The notes: generated by a model not told the origin, from the sequence alone. Counted from the first letter of the stretch, positions 8,622 through 18,244 are shown. The stretch is DNA of 64,000 nt from Catonella morbi ATCC 51271 (GCF_000160035.2 NZ_KI535368.1:124001-188000); one strand, 5' to 3'. Made by a program: numbers and translations.

Positions 8622-8681
8622 ATCATGCTGTATAATATTGGCATATAATCGGAGTTAACAAATTTAGAAAAAGGAGAATTT

Positions 8682-10388
8682 ATGGCAGAACTTAATGGAT
8701 CACAGATTCTTGTTGAATGTTTGAAGGAGCAGGGAGTAGATACTATTTTCGGATATCCGGGTGGAGCGGTACTTAATCTTTATGACGAGCTTTACCGCCA
8801 CCAGGATGAAATAAACCATATCCTTACTTCTCACGAGCAGGGAGCTGCACATGCGGCTGACGGATATGCGAGAGCTACAGGTAAGGTCGGAGTCTGCCTT
8901 GCTACCAGTGGACCGGGTGCTACCAACCTTGTAACAGGTATTGCAAATGCTTATATGGATTCAGTTCCTATGGTTGCAATTACAGGAAATGTAGGCACCA
9001 ACCTTCTTGGTAAGGATTCTTTTCAGGAAGTGGACATAGCAGGCGTAACCATGCCTATTACAAAGCATAACTTTATTGTAAAGGATGTTAAAAAGCTTGC
9101 AAAAACAATAAGAAGAGCATTTAAAATAGCTTCAACCGGCAGACCGGGACCTGTACTTATAGATATAACAAAGGATGTAACAGCTAATAAATGCGAATAT
9201 ATAAAGGAAGAGATAAAGAAGACAGAAAAGAAAAAACCAGGGGATAATTTCACTGATAAAGAGCTTGACAAGGCTGCAGAGATGATAGCGAAGGCTAAAC
9301 GTCCTGTTATTTTCATAGGTGGCGGAGCCATCATTTCAGAGGCACATAAAGAAATTAAAACTTTAGTAGACCTTATGGATGCCCCTGTTTGTGATTCTCT
9401 TATGGGAAAAGGTGCATTTGACGGCACAGACAAGCGTTATATGGGCATGATAGGTATGCATGGCACAAAGACAGCCAACTTCTCGGTAACAGAATGTGAC
9501 CTTTTAGTTGTTCTTGGAGCAAGATTCTCAGACAGAGTTACAGGCAATACCAAGAGTTTTGCAAAGAGGGCTAAAATCCTTCATATAGATATAGATCCTG
9601 CCGAGATAAACAAGAATATAAAGGTTGACCTCAGCATTGAAGGTGATATTAAGGATGTGCTTAAGGAGCTTAATAAAAAGCTTAAACAGCAAGATCATGA
9701 GGAATGGATGGAGCATATAGCTGAGATGCAGGCTAAATTTCCACTCAGATATCATGAAAACGAACTTACCGGTCCATATTTTATAGAAGAGCTTTACAGA
9801 CTGACCAAGGGTGAGGCAATTATTTCTACAGAGGTAGGACAGCATCAGATGTGGTCTGCACAGTTCTATAAGTATAGTAAGCCAAGAACCCTGCTTACCT
9901 CAGGTGGTCTTGGAACTATGGGCTATGGCCTTGGAGCTTCTATAGGAGCACAGATAGGTTGTCCTAAGAAGCAGGTTATTAACCTTGCCGGTGATGGCTG
10001 TTTCCGTATGAACATGAATGAGCTTGCAACAGCAGCACATTATAATGTACCTATAATTGAAGTTGTATTCAATAACAATGTACTAGGTATGGTTAGACAG
10101 TGGCAGACTCTTTTCTACGGCAAGAGATACTCGCAGACCATGCTTTCTCAGGATATTGACTATGTAAAACTTGCTGAGGCAATGAGTATAACCGCTTTCA
10201 GAGTAACCAAGAAAGAGGAAGTAGATGAGATTATTAAAAAGGCCCTTAAGGTTAAGGGACCTGTATTTATAGAGGTAGTAATAGACAGGAATGAAAGTGT
10301 ATGGCCTATGGTTCCGGCAGGAGCTACTCTTGAGGAGACCTTCTCTGAGGAAGATGTAAAAGAAAAGGAAGCTAAGGCTAAGAAATAA
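8682..10388 (+). CDS. ilvB: Acetolactate synthase, large subunit
   Basis: Thiamine-diphosphate enzyme making acetolactate or acetohydroxybutyrate, the first common step for valine, leucine and isoleucine. The 568 residues carry the N-terminal TPP domain with the catalytic glutamate in SHEQGAAHAADGYARA (about residues 47-62), the central domain, and the C-terminal TPP/Mg motif GDGCFRMNMNEL followed by NN. No ilvN (regulatory subunit) and no ilvC follow; the next gene is unrelated. The enzyme must use a subunit encoded elsewhere or work alone. AAAGGAG lies just before the ATG. Confidence 0.95.
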   Translation: MAELNGSQILVECLKEQGVDTIFGYPGGAVLNLYDELYRHQDEINHILTSHEQGAAHAADGYARATGKVGVCLATSGPGATNLVTGIANAYMDSVPMVAITGNVGTNLLGKDSFQEVDIAGVTMPITKHNFIVKDVKKLAKTIRRAFKIASTGRPGPVLIDITKDVTANKCEYIKEEIKKTEKKKPGDNFTDKELDKAAEMIAKAKRPVIFIGGGAIISEAHKEIKTLVDLMDAPVCDSLMGKGAFDGTDKRYMGMIGMHGTKTANFSVTECDLLVVLGARFSDRVTGNTKSFAKRAKILHIDIDPAEINKNIKVDLSIEGDIKDVLKELNKKLKQQDHEEWMEHIAEMQAKFPLRYHENELTGPYFIEELYRLTKGEAIISTEVGQHQMWSAQFYKYSKPRTLLTSGGLGTMGYGLGASIGAQIGCPKKQVINLAGDGCFRMNMNELATAAHYNVPIIEVVFNNNVLGMVRQWQTLFYGKRYSQTMLSQDIDYVKLAEAMSITAFRVTKKEEVDEIIKKALKVKGPVFIEVVIDRNESVWPMVPAGATLEETFSEEDVKEKEAKAKK

Positions 10389-10396
10389 AGATATGA

Positions 10397-10440
10397 GTTA
10401 AAGAAACAGACTTTCATAAAGTGAGGGCTGTTTCTTTAAC
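10397..10440 (+). terminator. Hairpin after ilvB
   Basis: A perfect 13-bp inverted repeat, GTTAAAGAAACAG (10397-10409) with CTGTTTCTTTAAC (10428-10440), starts eight bases after the ilvB stop. The usual T-run is missing after the 3' arm, so termination may be partial. Confidence 0.6.
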
Positions 10441-10469
10441 TATAAAGTTGAATTTGTGGAGGAGGACAT

Positions 10470-11087
10470 TTGAAGGAAGGTAGACCCAATTTTAGAGATA
10501 TAAAATCATTTGAAGAATTTAGTAGATACTATTGGTATCGAGAAGAACTAGCCGAAATTTGTAAGTCTCTTGAATTAGAATACAGATGTACAAAACAAGA
10601 ACTAAATCATATTATAGAACAATATTTTAAGGGAAATAGAGTAGAAAAATCCGTAAAGAAATTAACCAAAAATCAAACCAAAGCGATAACCTTAAACACA
10701 ACATTGTTTGAATGTGGTTTTTCCTTCAACCAAAAATTTCGAGAGTATTTTTCGGCTGTAACGGGTGTTAATCCATTTAAGTTTAATGCTGATATGGCAA
10801 CTGCATGGAGAAAAGTAAAAGCAGAAAATGACTTAAACTTTACAATTAAAGATATGCTTAAAGTATATTATGGCGAGTCTGACTACGCTAAGTATGATAA
10901 TTCAGCCTGTCAATGGAATCAATTCCTAAAGGACTTTTGCTCAGATGAATTTAGCGACTATTATTCTGACAAGTTAAAAGTTGCTGCTATTCTATGGAAA
11001 GAAGTTAGAGACTCAAAAAATGAAAAAATTTATTCGAGACAACTACTAAATGAGTATGGAGATAAAATAGAGGAGTATCATAAATAA
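10470..11087 (+). CDS. SAP-motif / DUF6434-like protein
   Basis: A 205-residue cytosolic protein starting at TTG, supported by GGAGGAGG a few bases upstream. The N-terminal ~65 residues look like a SAP-type helix-extended-helix (YWYREELAEICKSLELEYR, then TKQELNHIIEQYF). The middle (LTLNTTLFECGFSFNQKFREYF-like stretch, about residues 70-110) fits the DUF6434 family often fused to it, and the C-terminal part is helical with many aromatic residues. SAP motifs bind nucleic acid; the cellular role is unknown. It sits between ilvB and serC with no functional link. Family assignment is from memory of its pattern. Confidence 0.65.
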   Translation: MKEGRPNFRDIKSFEEFSRYYWYREELAEICKSLELEYRCTKQELNHIIEQYFKGNRVEKSVKKLTKNQTKAITLNTTLFECGFSFNQKFREYFSAVTGVNPFKFNADMATAWRKVKAENDLNFTIKDMLKVYYGESDYAKYDNSACQWNQFLKDFCSDEFSDYYSDKLKVAAILWKEVRDSKNEKIYSRQLLNEYGDKIEEYHK

Positions 11088-11162
11088 CTTCAAATTTGTA
11101 GCAGCATAATGTTGTAATATTATTTGTTAAATAAATAACAATGCATAGAGGAGGGAAAATTT

Positions 11163-12248
11163 ATGGAAAGAGTATATAATTTTTCAGCAGGACCTGCGGT
11201 ACTTCCTGAAGAAGTGCTTAAAGAGTGTCAGGAAGAGATGATGAATTATGGTGAAACAGGCATGTCCGTTATGGAGATGAGCCACCGTTCCAAAGCTTTT
11301 GAAAACATTATAAATACTGCGGAAGCAGACCTTAGAGAGCTTATGAACATACCTGATAATTATAAGGTACTTTTCTTACAGGGCGGAGCCTCACTTCAGT
11401 TTGCCATGATTCCTATGAATCTTATGAAAAACAAGGTAGCTGACTATATTATTACAGGTCAGTGGGCAAAGAAGGCATTTGCAGAAGCTAAACTCTACGG
11501 TGATGCAGTAGCAGTGGCTTCCTCTGCTGATGAAACCTTTTCCTATATTCCTGACTGCAGCGACCTTCCTATCAGGGATAATGCTGACTATGTGTATATA
11601 TGCGAAAATAATACAATATACGGAACCAAGTTCAAAACCCTTCCGAATACCAAGGGTAAAACTCTAGTAGCCGATGTTTCATCCTGCTTCTTAAGCGAGC
11701 CTGTAGATGTAAGCAAATATGGCATTATTTATGGCGGAGTTCAGAAGAATGTGGGACCTGCGGGAGCTGTAATAGTAATTATAAGGGAAGATTTGATTAC
11801 GGAAGATGTGCTTCCCGGTACACCGACTATGATGAAATACAAGACTCACGCGGATAACAAGTCACTTTACAATACCCCTCCCGCTTACGGTATCTATGTA
11901 TGCGGTAAGGTATTTAAATGGCTTAAGGCTCAGGGCGGACTTAGTGTAATGAAGGAGAAAAATGAAAAAAAAGCTGATATTCTTTACAATTTCCTTGATA
12001 ATAGCAAACTTTTTAATGGCACGGTCAGAAAAGAAGACCGTTCACTGATGAATGTACCTTTTATAACAGGCAATGATGAACTGGATGCAAAATTTATAAA
12101 AGAGGCAACAGAGGCAGGCTTTGTAAATCTAAAAGGACATAGGACGGTAGGCGGTATGCGTGCCAGCATCTATAATGCCATGCCTTTAGAGGGAGTGGAG
12201 AAGCTTGTGGAATTTATGAAAAAATTTGAGGCTGAAAATTTAAAATAA
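11163..12248 (+). CDS. serC: Phosphoserine aminotransferase
   Basis: PLP enzyme converting 3-phosphohydroxypyruvate and glutamate to O-phosphoserine and 2-oxoglutarate, the second step of serine synthesis. The 361-residue length is normal. The N-terminal YNFSAGPAVLPEEVL and GMSVMEMSHRS are family signatures. The PLP-binding lysine is Lys195 in GGVQKNVGPAG, and the end (GHRTVGGMRASIYNA) carries the phosphate-binding arginines. AGAGGAGGG precedes the ATG. serA follows 142 bases downstream, so the pair is probably co-expressed. serB was not seen. Confidence 0.96.
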   Translation: MERVYNFSAGPAVLPEEVLKECQEEMMNYGETGMSVMEMSHRSKAFENIINTAEADLRELMNIPDNYKVLFLQGGASLQFAMIPMNLMKNKVADYIITGQWAKKAFAEAKLYGDAVAVASSADETFSYIPDCSDLPIRDNADYVYICENNTIYGTKFKTLPNTKGKTLVADVSSCFLSEPVDVSKYGIIYGGVQKNVGPAGAVIVIIREDLITEDVLPGTPTMMKYKTHADNKSLYNTPPAYGIYVCGKVFKWLKAQGGLSVMKEKNEKKADILYNFLDNSKLFNGTVRKEDRSLMNVPFITGNDELDAKFIKEATEAGFVNLKGHRTVGGMRASIYNAMPLEGVEKLVEFMKKFEAENLK

Positions 12249-12390
12249 ACCATTAGGACAGAAATTATAAACTGAAAAATATAAATAAAACAGATTTGAA
12301 CTAGGAACTTGATTTATTACAGAAGCGTAAAATGCAGGGTAAGTATCTGCAAAACAGAAAGTATCCTGTGGGTGATGAAAGGGGAAGAGT

Positions 12391-13557
12391 ATGTATAAAG
12401 TAAAAACACTGAACAAGATATCAGACATAGGACTTAAAGAGTTTACTGATAATTACAGCTTTACAGAGGAATTAAATGAGGCGGACGCAGTTCTTGTAAG
12501 AAGTGCGGATATGAAGTCTCTGGAATTCGGCGGTAATCTTCTTGCAGTAGCCAGAGCAGGTGCGGGAGTAAACAATATTCCTCTTGATAAATGTGCGGAA
12601 CAGGGAATAGTGGTATTTAATACACCGGGAGCCAATGCCAATGCAGTTAAGGAGCTTGTAATTGCCGGACTTTTGCTTGCGGCACGTGATGTAGTTGGTG
12701 GAATAAACTGGGTACAGGCAAATAAAGGAGCAGAAGGTCTTTCTAAGCTTGTAGAAAAGGAAAAGAGTAATTTTGCAGGAAATGAGATAGAGGGTAAGAA
12801 ACTCGGTGTAATAGGGCTTGGTGCCATAGGTGTTCTTGTGGCAAATGCCGCAAAGAGACTGGGAATGGAAGTTTACGGCTGTGACCCTTATATTTCCGTA
12901 GAACATGCCTGGAGCCTTTCAAGAGATGTAATTCACGTAAAGACGGTGGAAGAAATATTTAGAACCTGTGACTATATTACAGTGCATGTTCCGCTTATGG
13001 ATGCAACAAAGCACATGATAAATGCTGACAATCTTAAGCTTATGAAGGATGGAGTCGTAATTCTCAACTTCTCAAGAGATGCACTTGTAAATGATGAAGA
13101 TATAGAGAAAGCTTTAGCTGACGGCAAGGTGAAGAAGTATGTGACTGACTTTCCGAATGAAAAGAGTGCCAATATGGATGGAGTTATTGCCATACCTCAT
13201 CTTGGAGCCTCTACAGAGGAGTCGGAAGATAACTGTGCAGTAATGGCAGTTAAGGAAATAATGAATTATCTTGAAAACGGAAGCATTAAGAACTCTGTAA
13301 ATTATCCTAACTGTGAGGTGGCAAAGCTAATAAGCAAGGCGAGAATTACACTTTTACATAAGAATATCCCAAGTATGATTACCAAGTTTACTACTGTACT
13401 TTCTTCTTATAATGTAAATATAGAAGAGATGGTAAATAAGAGTAGAGGAGACTATGCGTATTCGGTATTTGATATAGATACGGAAGTCACAGAGGAGATG
13501 AAAAAGGCACTTGAAGAGATAGAGGGAGTACTTAAGGTAAGAGCTATACAAGACTGA
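12391..13557 (+). CDS. serA: D-3-phosphoglycerate dehydrogenase
   Basis: Oxidises 3-phosphoglycerate with NAD, the first step of serine synthesis. The 388 residues comprise a substrate domain, a Rossmann domain (GVIGLGAIGVLVANAAKRLG from about 139), the active-site arginine in NFSRDALVND, the glutamate in DFPNE, and the histidine in PHLGAST. The last ~60 residues form an ACT-like domain (from about residue 327), as in the short type with a single ACT domain that often responds to serine. GGGGAAGAG precedes the ATG. A clear terminator follows. Confidence 0.95.
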   Translation: MYKVKTLNKISDIGLKEFTDNYSFTEELNEADAVLVRSADMKSLEFGGNLLAVARAGAGVNNIPLDKCAEQGIVVFNTPGANANAVKELVIAGLLLAARDVVGGINWVQANKGAEGLSKLVEKEKSNFAGNEIEGKKLGVIGLGAIGVLVANAAKRLGMEVYGCDPYISVEHAWSLSRDVIHVKTVEEIFRTCDYITVHVPLMDATKHMINADNLKLMKDGVVILNFSRDALVNDEDIEKALADGKVKKYVTDFPNEKSANMDGVIAIPHLGASTEESEDNCAVMAVKEIMNYLENGSIKNSVNYPNCEVAKLISKARITLLHKNIPSMITKFTTVLSSYNVNIEEMVNKSRGDYAYSVFDIDTEVTEEMKKALEEIEGVLKVRAIQD

Positions 13558-13587
13558 ATCTAAAATATAACTATACAAGAATCATAG

Positions 13588-13625
13588 GATGTCAAAGGTA
13601 TTTTGCTTTTGACATCTTTTATTTT
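13588..13625 (+). terminator. Terminator after serA
   Basis: GATGTCAAA (13588-13596) pairs with TTTGACATC (13608-13616), followed by TTTTATTTTA. The palindrome resembles repeat family B (TGTCAAA...TTTGACA), so it may be a distant copy used as a terminator. Confidence 0.85.
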
Positions 13626-13634
13626 ACATATATA

Positions 13635-13675
13635 TTTACAAGTGTCTTGTCAGATGTAAAGTTATGTGTTATCAT
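13635..13675 (+). promoter_or_regulatory. NiaR operator and promoter of nadABC-niaR
   Basis: A near-palindromic site spans 13635-13660: TTTACA at one end, TGTAAA at the other, and GTGTCTTGTC in the middle. This matches the known NiaR (YrxA) operator form, with TGTC-TTGACA-like half sites flanked by TTTA/TAAA. It overlaps a probable -35 (TTGTCA, 13648-13653), 16 bases before TATCAT (13670-13675), so bound repressor would block transcription. The last gene of the operon encodes the repressor itself. Confidence 0.75.
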
Positions 13676-13717
13676 AACATTCCGAAGAACATATTAAAAG
13701 AGTGGGAAAGGTTTGTT

Positions 13718-14656
13718 ATGGAAAATGATATTAAATCTACAGTCAGTAAAGTGAATTTATCAGAAAAGATAAGAGAGTTGTGTAGAGAAAAAGATGCAGC
13801 AATATTGGCTCATTATTATGTTGACGGTGAAATACAGGATTTAGCAGACTTTGTGGGAGATTCATTTTATCTTGCCAAGATGGCTAAAGAACTTCCAAAT
13901 AAAATAATAGTCTTCTGTGGGGTGACTTTTATGGGTGAAAGTGCCTGTATAATGAATCCGGATAAAAAGATTCTGGTGCCTGATATGTCTGCCGAATGTC
14001 CTATGGCAATAATGACAGAAAAGGAAGAGATTGAGGCTGTGAGGGAAAAATATGAAGATCTTGCAGTAGTCTGTTATATAAATTCATTAGCAAGGACAAA
14101 GGCACTTTGTGATGTCTGCATCACCTCTTCTAATGCATTTAATATAGTAAAAAATCTGCCACAGAAGAATATTTACATGATACCGGATGGTAATCTTGCA
14201 AGATGGATAGCCACAAAACTACCGGAAAAAAATATAATACCCGGTAAGGGCTATTGTCATGTGCACCATAGGATAACACTTTCTGATATACTTGAGGCAA
14301 AAGAAAAATATCCCGGAGCACCGGTACTTACCCACCCTGAATGTCGTATAGAAGTGTGTGAAATATCTGATTATGTGGGGAGTACAAGTGGAATTATACA
14401 ATTTGCTTCAGAAAGTGATTGTAATGAGTTCATTATATGTACTGAGATTGGTGTTGGGCATAAGCTTCGTGCCGATAACCCTGATAAAAAGTTTCATTTT
14501 ATAAAAAAGGGTGTATGTACAAGTATGCGCAGACTGAGTCTGGAAAGTGTATATAATTGCCTGCTAAATGAAACTCCGACAGCCTATGTGGAAGAGGAAA
14601 CAGGCAGAAAGGCAGAGCATTCTTTGGTAAGGATGCTTGAACTGGCAGGTAATTAG
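13718..14656 (+). CDS. nadA: Quinolinate synthase A
   Basis: [4Fe-4S] enzyme that condenses iminoaspartate with dihydroxyacetone phosphate to quinolinate in NAD synthesis. The start is placed at ATG 13718 (312 residues), because the longer frame would begin within the promoter and an AAAGG site lies just before 13718. Signature segments are AILAHYYVDGEIQDLADFVG near the N-terminus, the first cluster cysteine in GESACIMNPDK, ALCDVCITSSNA, THPECRIEVC, GSTSGI, and the last cysteine in KKGVCTSMRR. nadB begins within 15 bases of its stop. Confidence 0.95.
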   Translation: MENDIKSTVSKVNLSEKIRELCREKDAAILAHYYVDGEIQDLADFVGDSFYLAKMAKELPNKIIVFCGVTFMGESACIMNPDKKILVPDMSAECPMAIMTEKEEIEAVREKYEDLAVVCYINSLARTKALCDVCITSSNAFNIVKNLPQKNIYMIPDGNLARWIATKLPEKNIIPGKGYCHVHHRITLSDILEAKEKYPGAPVLTHPECRIEVCEISDYVGSTSGIIQFASESDCNEFIICTEIGVGHKLRADNPDKKFHFIKKGVCTSMRRLSLESVYNCLLNETPTAYVEEETGRKAEHSLVRMLELAGN

Positions 14657-14669
14657 AATGGAGAGTGTT

Positions 14670-16040
14670 ATGAATTTAACAACAGATGTTCTTATAGTAG
14701 GAAGTGGGGTTGCGGGGCTTTATTGCGCGCTTAATTTACCGGATAACTTACAAGTCACTGTTATTACCAAAGCTAAGGTATACGAATGCGATTCATATCT
14801 TGCACAGGGAGGTATCTGTGTACTGAGGAATGACGAGGATTATAACAGTTATTTTGAAGATACACTCCGTGCCGGACATTATGAGAACAGTAAGGAATCA
14901 GTAGATATAATGATTAAATCTTCACGGATGGTGATAGAGGATCTTGTAAAATTTGGAGTTGATTTTACCAAAGATAAAGCAGGGAATTTTATTTATACAA
15001 AGGAAGGAGCACACTCGGTTCCGCGTATTTTGTTTCATGAAGACATAACAGGTAAGGTTATTACAGAAGCGCTTATAAAAGAAGTTCAAACCAGAAAGAA
15101 TATAAAGCTGATAGAATATCTTACTATGATAGATGTGATTAGTTCAGAAATAAAGGGTATGAGAAGGTGCAGAGGAATAGTTGCCGTACATTCAGGAAAA
15201 GATAGTTATACGTCTGATAAACTTATAACTATTGAAGCTGCAAATACGGTGCTTGCATGTGGCGGTATAGGCGGACTGTATGAACACTCTACTAATTATG
15301 AACATCTTAAGGGAGATGCTATAGGAATAGCAATTAAAAACGGAATAAGACTTAGAAATATTGACTATATACAGATACATCCTACAACGCTTTATACAGA
15401 AAAGCCCGGAAGAGCATTCCTTATATCCGAGTCGGTAAGAGGAGAGGGAGGAATTTTACTTAATGCAGAAGATAAAAGGTTTGTAAATGAACTTTTGCCC
15501 AGGGATGTGGTGACAGAGGCAATTTTTGCAGAAATGAAACGTACCGGAGCAAAGCATGTATGGTTGTCTATGGAAAATATAGACAAGAAAGAGATTGTAG
15601 GACATTTTAAGCATATATATGAAAAATGTTTGGAAGAAGGTTTTGACTGTACCAAGGAGCCTATACCGGTAGTACCTGCGCAGCACTATTTTATGGGAGG
15701 AATAGATGTAGACAGTTATAGCAGAAGCAGTATGAAGAACCTGTACGCAGTAGGTGAAACCAGCTGTAATGGGGTACATGGAAAAAACCGTCTGGCAAGC
15801 AACTCACTTTTAGAAAGTCTTGTATTTGCAAAGCGGGCAGCCTGCCATATAGGAATGAACAGAAACAATAAAGTATCAGATACAAAATTTGATGAAATAA
15901 GTAAAAAATTTCAAGAACAAAATAAATATTACAAAGACATAAGTGCATTGTTTGAAATGTATAAAAGTTCTATATTTGAAGAAATAGAAAGGGAAAGAAA
16001 AAAAGATGAACAGAATTACAATGGAATTAAATGCGGATGA
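14670..16040 (+). CDS. nadB: L-aspartate oxidase
   Basis: Flavoenzyme oxidising L-aspartate to iminoaspartate, the substrate of NadA. The FAD-binding motif VLIVGSGVAGLYCALNL lies right at the N-terminus, and DSYLAQGGICV, PRILFHEDITGK, HPTTLYTEK and the GVHGKNRLASNSLLESLVFAKRA-type C-terminal FAD contact follow. ATG 14670 is preferred (456 residues) because GGAG lies six bases upstream; ATG 14658 and a TTG inside nadA are poorer. The 3' end overlaps nadC by 35 bases. The C-terminal helical domain is somewhat shorter than in Escherichia coli (~540 residues), as usual for Firmicutes. Confidence 0.94.
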   Translation: MNLTTDVLIVGSGVAGLYCALNLPDNLQVTVITKAKVYECDSYLAQGGICVLRNDEDYNSYFEDTLRAGHYENSKESVDIMIKSSRMVIEDLVKFGVDFTKDKAGNFIYTKEGAHSVPRILFHEDITGKVITEALIKEVQTRKNIKLIEYLTMIDVISSEIKGMRRCRGIVAVHSGKDSYTSDKLITIEAANTVLACGGIGGLYEHSTNYEHLKGDAIGIAIKNGIRLRNIDYIQIHPTTLYTEKPGRAFLISESVRGEGGILLNAEDKRFVNELLPRDVVTEAIFAEMKRTGAKHVWLSMENIDKKEIVGHFKHIYEKCLEEGFDCTKEPIPVVPAQHYFMGGIDVDSYSRSSMKNLYAVGETSCNGVHGKNRLASNSLLESLVFAKRAACHIGMNRNNKVSDTKFDEISKKFQEQNKYYKDISALFEMYKSSIFEEIERERKKDEQNYNGIKCG

Positions 16041-16872
16041 GATGATATTGCTTGCATTGAAAGAAGATATTACTTTTGGGGATATTTCCTCAGATGCAGT
16101 TCTTCCAAAAGCTGCTATGGGTTCAGTAGAGCTTATAGCAAAGCAGGATGGTGTAATTGCGGGGCTGCCTGTATTTAAAAGGGTATTTGAGCTTATAGAT
16201 GGCAGTATAGATATAAAGTTTATGGTTGATGATGGGGATTTGGTGCATTCAGGAGAGAAATTGGCGGTACTTAGGGGAGATTTGCATTCCCTCCTGTCAG
16301 GTGAGCGTACTGCACTTAACTATTTGCAGCATATGAGCGGTATTGCAACATACACCCGCTCCATGGCAGATATTTTAGAAGGAAGCGGCATTAAACTGCT
16401 TGATACAAGAAAGACAACACCATGTAACAGGATATTTGAAAAATATGCAGTCAAGATTGGTGGTGGAAATAATCACAGATTTAACCTGTCAGATGGGGTT
16501 ATGCTTAAGGATAATCATATAGCAGCGGCAGGTGGTATAAAGAATGCGGTGGCGATGGCAAAAAAAGAGGTATCTTTTGTCAGGAAAATTGAAGTGGAAG
16601 TAGAAAATCTTAATATGGTAAGAGAAGCAGTAGAGGCAGGAGCAGACATTATAATGCTTGATAACATGGATTATGAAACTATGAAAGAAGCTTTAAAAAT
16701 AATAGACGGAAAAGCTGAAACAGAATGTTCGGGGAATGTAACAGCAGAAAATGTTGCAAAATTAGCGGCTCTGGGTGTAAACTATATTTCAAGCGGAGCG
16801 CTTACACATTCTGCTCCGATACTTGATATATCCATGAAAAATATGCGTCTGGAGGAGATATGCAAAGTTTGA
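16006..16872 (+). CDS. nadC: Nicotinate-nucleotide pyrophosphorylase (carboxylating)
   Basis: Converts quinolinate and PRPP to nicotinate mononucleotide and carbon dioxide, the third enzyme of the operon. The 288 residues show EDITFGDISSDAVLP, the SGERTALNYLQHMSGIAT segment, the active-site TRKTTPCNR with KYAVKIGGGNNHRFNLSD, MLKDNHI, and the C-terminal barrel strands EVEVEN, IIMLDNM and ISSGALTHS. The start at 16006 lies within nadB behind AAAGGGAAAG; ATG 16021 is an alternative. Its end overlaps niaR by 13 bases. Confidence 0.95.
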   Translation: MNRITMELNADEMILLALKEDITFGDISSDAVLPKAAMGSVELIAKQDGVIAGLPVFKRVFELIDGSIDIKFMVDDGDLVHSGEKLAVLRGDLHSLLSGERTALNYLQHMSGIATYTRSMADILEGSGIKLLDTRKTTPCNRIFEKYAVKIGGGNNHRFNLSDGVMLKDNHIAAAGGIKNAVAMAKKEVSFVRKIEVEVENLNMVREAVEAGADIIMLDNMDYETMKEALKIIDGKAETECSGNVTAENVAKLAALGVNYISSGALTHSAPILDISMKNMRLEEICKV

Positions 16873-17423
16873 AAGGTGTCGAAAGAAGAAATAGAATTGT
16901 AGAAATACTCACATCATCAGAGGAACCTGTACCGGGTGGCACTCTTGCCCTGAAATTAGGTGTGAGCAGACAGGTAATAGTAACGGATATTGCCATTATA
17001 AGGACAAAATTTCCAGATTTAACTGCAACAAGGAATGGATATATATTATCCGGCAATACCGGAAACAGGCGTATTTTTAAGGTAAGACATGATGATGAGG
17101 ATATTGAAGATGAACTTACCTGCATAGTTGACCTTGGAGGAACAATTTTAGATGTATTTGTAGAGCACAGGGTATATGGAACTATAAGTGTACCTCTTGA
17201 TATAAGTTCAAGAAGAGATATAACTAATTTTATGAATGATTTAAAAAGCGGTGTCTCCACTCCGTTAAAAAATATTACTCATGGCTATCACTTCCACACA
17301 GTAGAAGCCCATTCCGTAAAAATAATAGATGAAATTGAAAACATGCTGAAAGAAAAAGGATATCTCATAGAGGCAATGAGTTCACAAAACATATGGAAAC
17401 CTAAAAGCTATAAGGAGATGTAG
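16860..17423 (+). CDS. niaR: NAD-synthesis repressor with 3H domain
   Basis: A 187-residue regulator of the NiaR/YrxA family. Residues about 1-65 form a winged HTH (RRNRIVEILTSSEEPVPGGT, then LGVSRQVIVTDIAIIR). The rest is the 3H domain, named for its conserved histidines, seen here in VEHRVYG near 103 and THGYHFHTVEAHS near 140-152. The family binds nicotinic acid as co-repressor and shuts down NAD synthesis and niacin transport genes. Its place as the last gene of nadABC, overlapping nadC, together with the operator at 13635-13660, indicates negative autoregulation. Confidence 0.92.
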   Translation: MQSLKGVERRNRIVEILTSSEEPVPGGTLALKLGVSRQVIVTDIAIIRTKFPDLTATRNGYILSGNTGNRRIFKVRHDDEDIEDELTCIVDLGGTILDVFVEHRVYGTISVPLDISSRRDITNFMNDLKSGVSTPLKNITHGYHFHTVEAHSVKIIDEIENMLKEKGYLIEAMSSQNIWKPKSYKEM

Positions 17424-17725
17424 AACAATAAATAATTGATGAGAATTAAGTAAAATAAAAAATAGCATCTTAGATTTGTGATAAACATTTTTTACTGAAA
17501 AAATTGTTGAAGAAACATTTTGAAAAGACGGGGATTGTATGCGGAATACAGTTTTATAGGGCTAGTTATAAAGTTTAGTGGGAAAAATTTGAAATTTATG
17601 GTATTATATATATGACACATATGTAAAAAATATAATAATCTGATATAAGCTTGCCTATGCGGGAATTTTTATTCTTTGCAAGGGGTAGAGGGGGCAGATG
17701 CAGATTGAAGGGGAGGATGTTAAGT

Positions 17726-18244
17726 ATGAGTAAAAAATCGGAACGTCGTGAACAGCATAAGGTAAAAGTCAGGAAACAGCTTTACAGCTGCATATTTGTT
17801 GGGATAGTAGGACTTGTTTTTCTGATACTTGGTATTACCGGAGTGATAGGAAATTTTCTGGAATATAATGACTATAAGAATTCGGAGGAGATTACCACTG
17901 TACAGGCAGAGGTAACCTATTCCGAGGTCAAAGAGAGAAAAGACCCCAACGGAACCGTCGAAATGTATTGGGATGCAGAACTTACGTATTCAGTAGCGGG
18001 GCAGAAATATAAGGGAAAAAAGGAATTTTCCACAGCTGCAAAGACTGGAGATATCAGAGAGATAGAGGTATATCGCTCTAGAAACGGAGGATATAAGCTG
18101 CCAAAAATCAAAGGCTTCGAGCAGCTTATCATAGCGGATATTATGATGATAGTTTCTATCGGATTGGGAGCAGTTCTGTTTTTAATAGGTTTGATTATGA
18201 CTATCGGAACAGGAAGAGAATTAAAAAAGATAAGTAAAGGGTAA
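17726..18244 (+). CDS. DUF3592-like two-helix membrane protein
   Basis: A 172-residue protein with a basic N-terminus (SKKSERREQHKVKVRKQ), a first membrane helix at about 22-47, a soluble domain of ~80 residues rich in beta strands (VQAEVTYSEVKERKD and LTYSVAGQKYKGKKEF), and a second membrane helix near the C-terminus. This is the DUF3592 plan; the function is unknown. The start at 17726 is chosen for AAGGGGAGG just upstream; an earlier in-frame ATG at 17651 lacks a site. The 300 bases before it are AT-rich, with no other gene visible. Confidence 0.7.
   Translation: MSKKSERREQHKVKVRKQLYSCIFVGIVGLVFLILGITGVIGNFLEYNDYKNSEEITTVQAEVTYSEVKERKDPNGTVEMYWDAELTYSVAGQKYKGKKEFSTAAKTGDIREIEVYRSRNGGYKLPKIKGFEQLIIADIMMIVSIGLGAVLFLIGLIMTIGTGRELKKISKG

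Noticed and set aside
6494-8681. T-box leaders for ilvD or ilvB
   Set aside because: The conserved T-box sequence and an antiterminator/terminator pair were not found; the gaps hold repeat family B instead.
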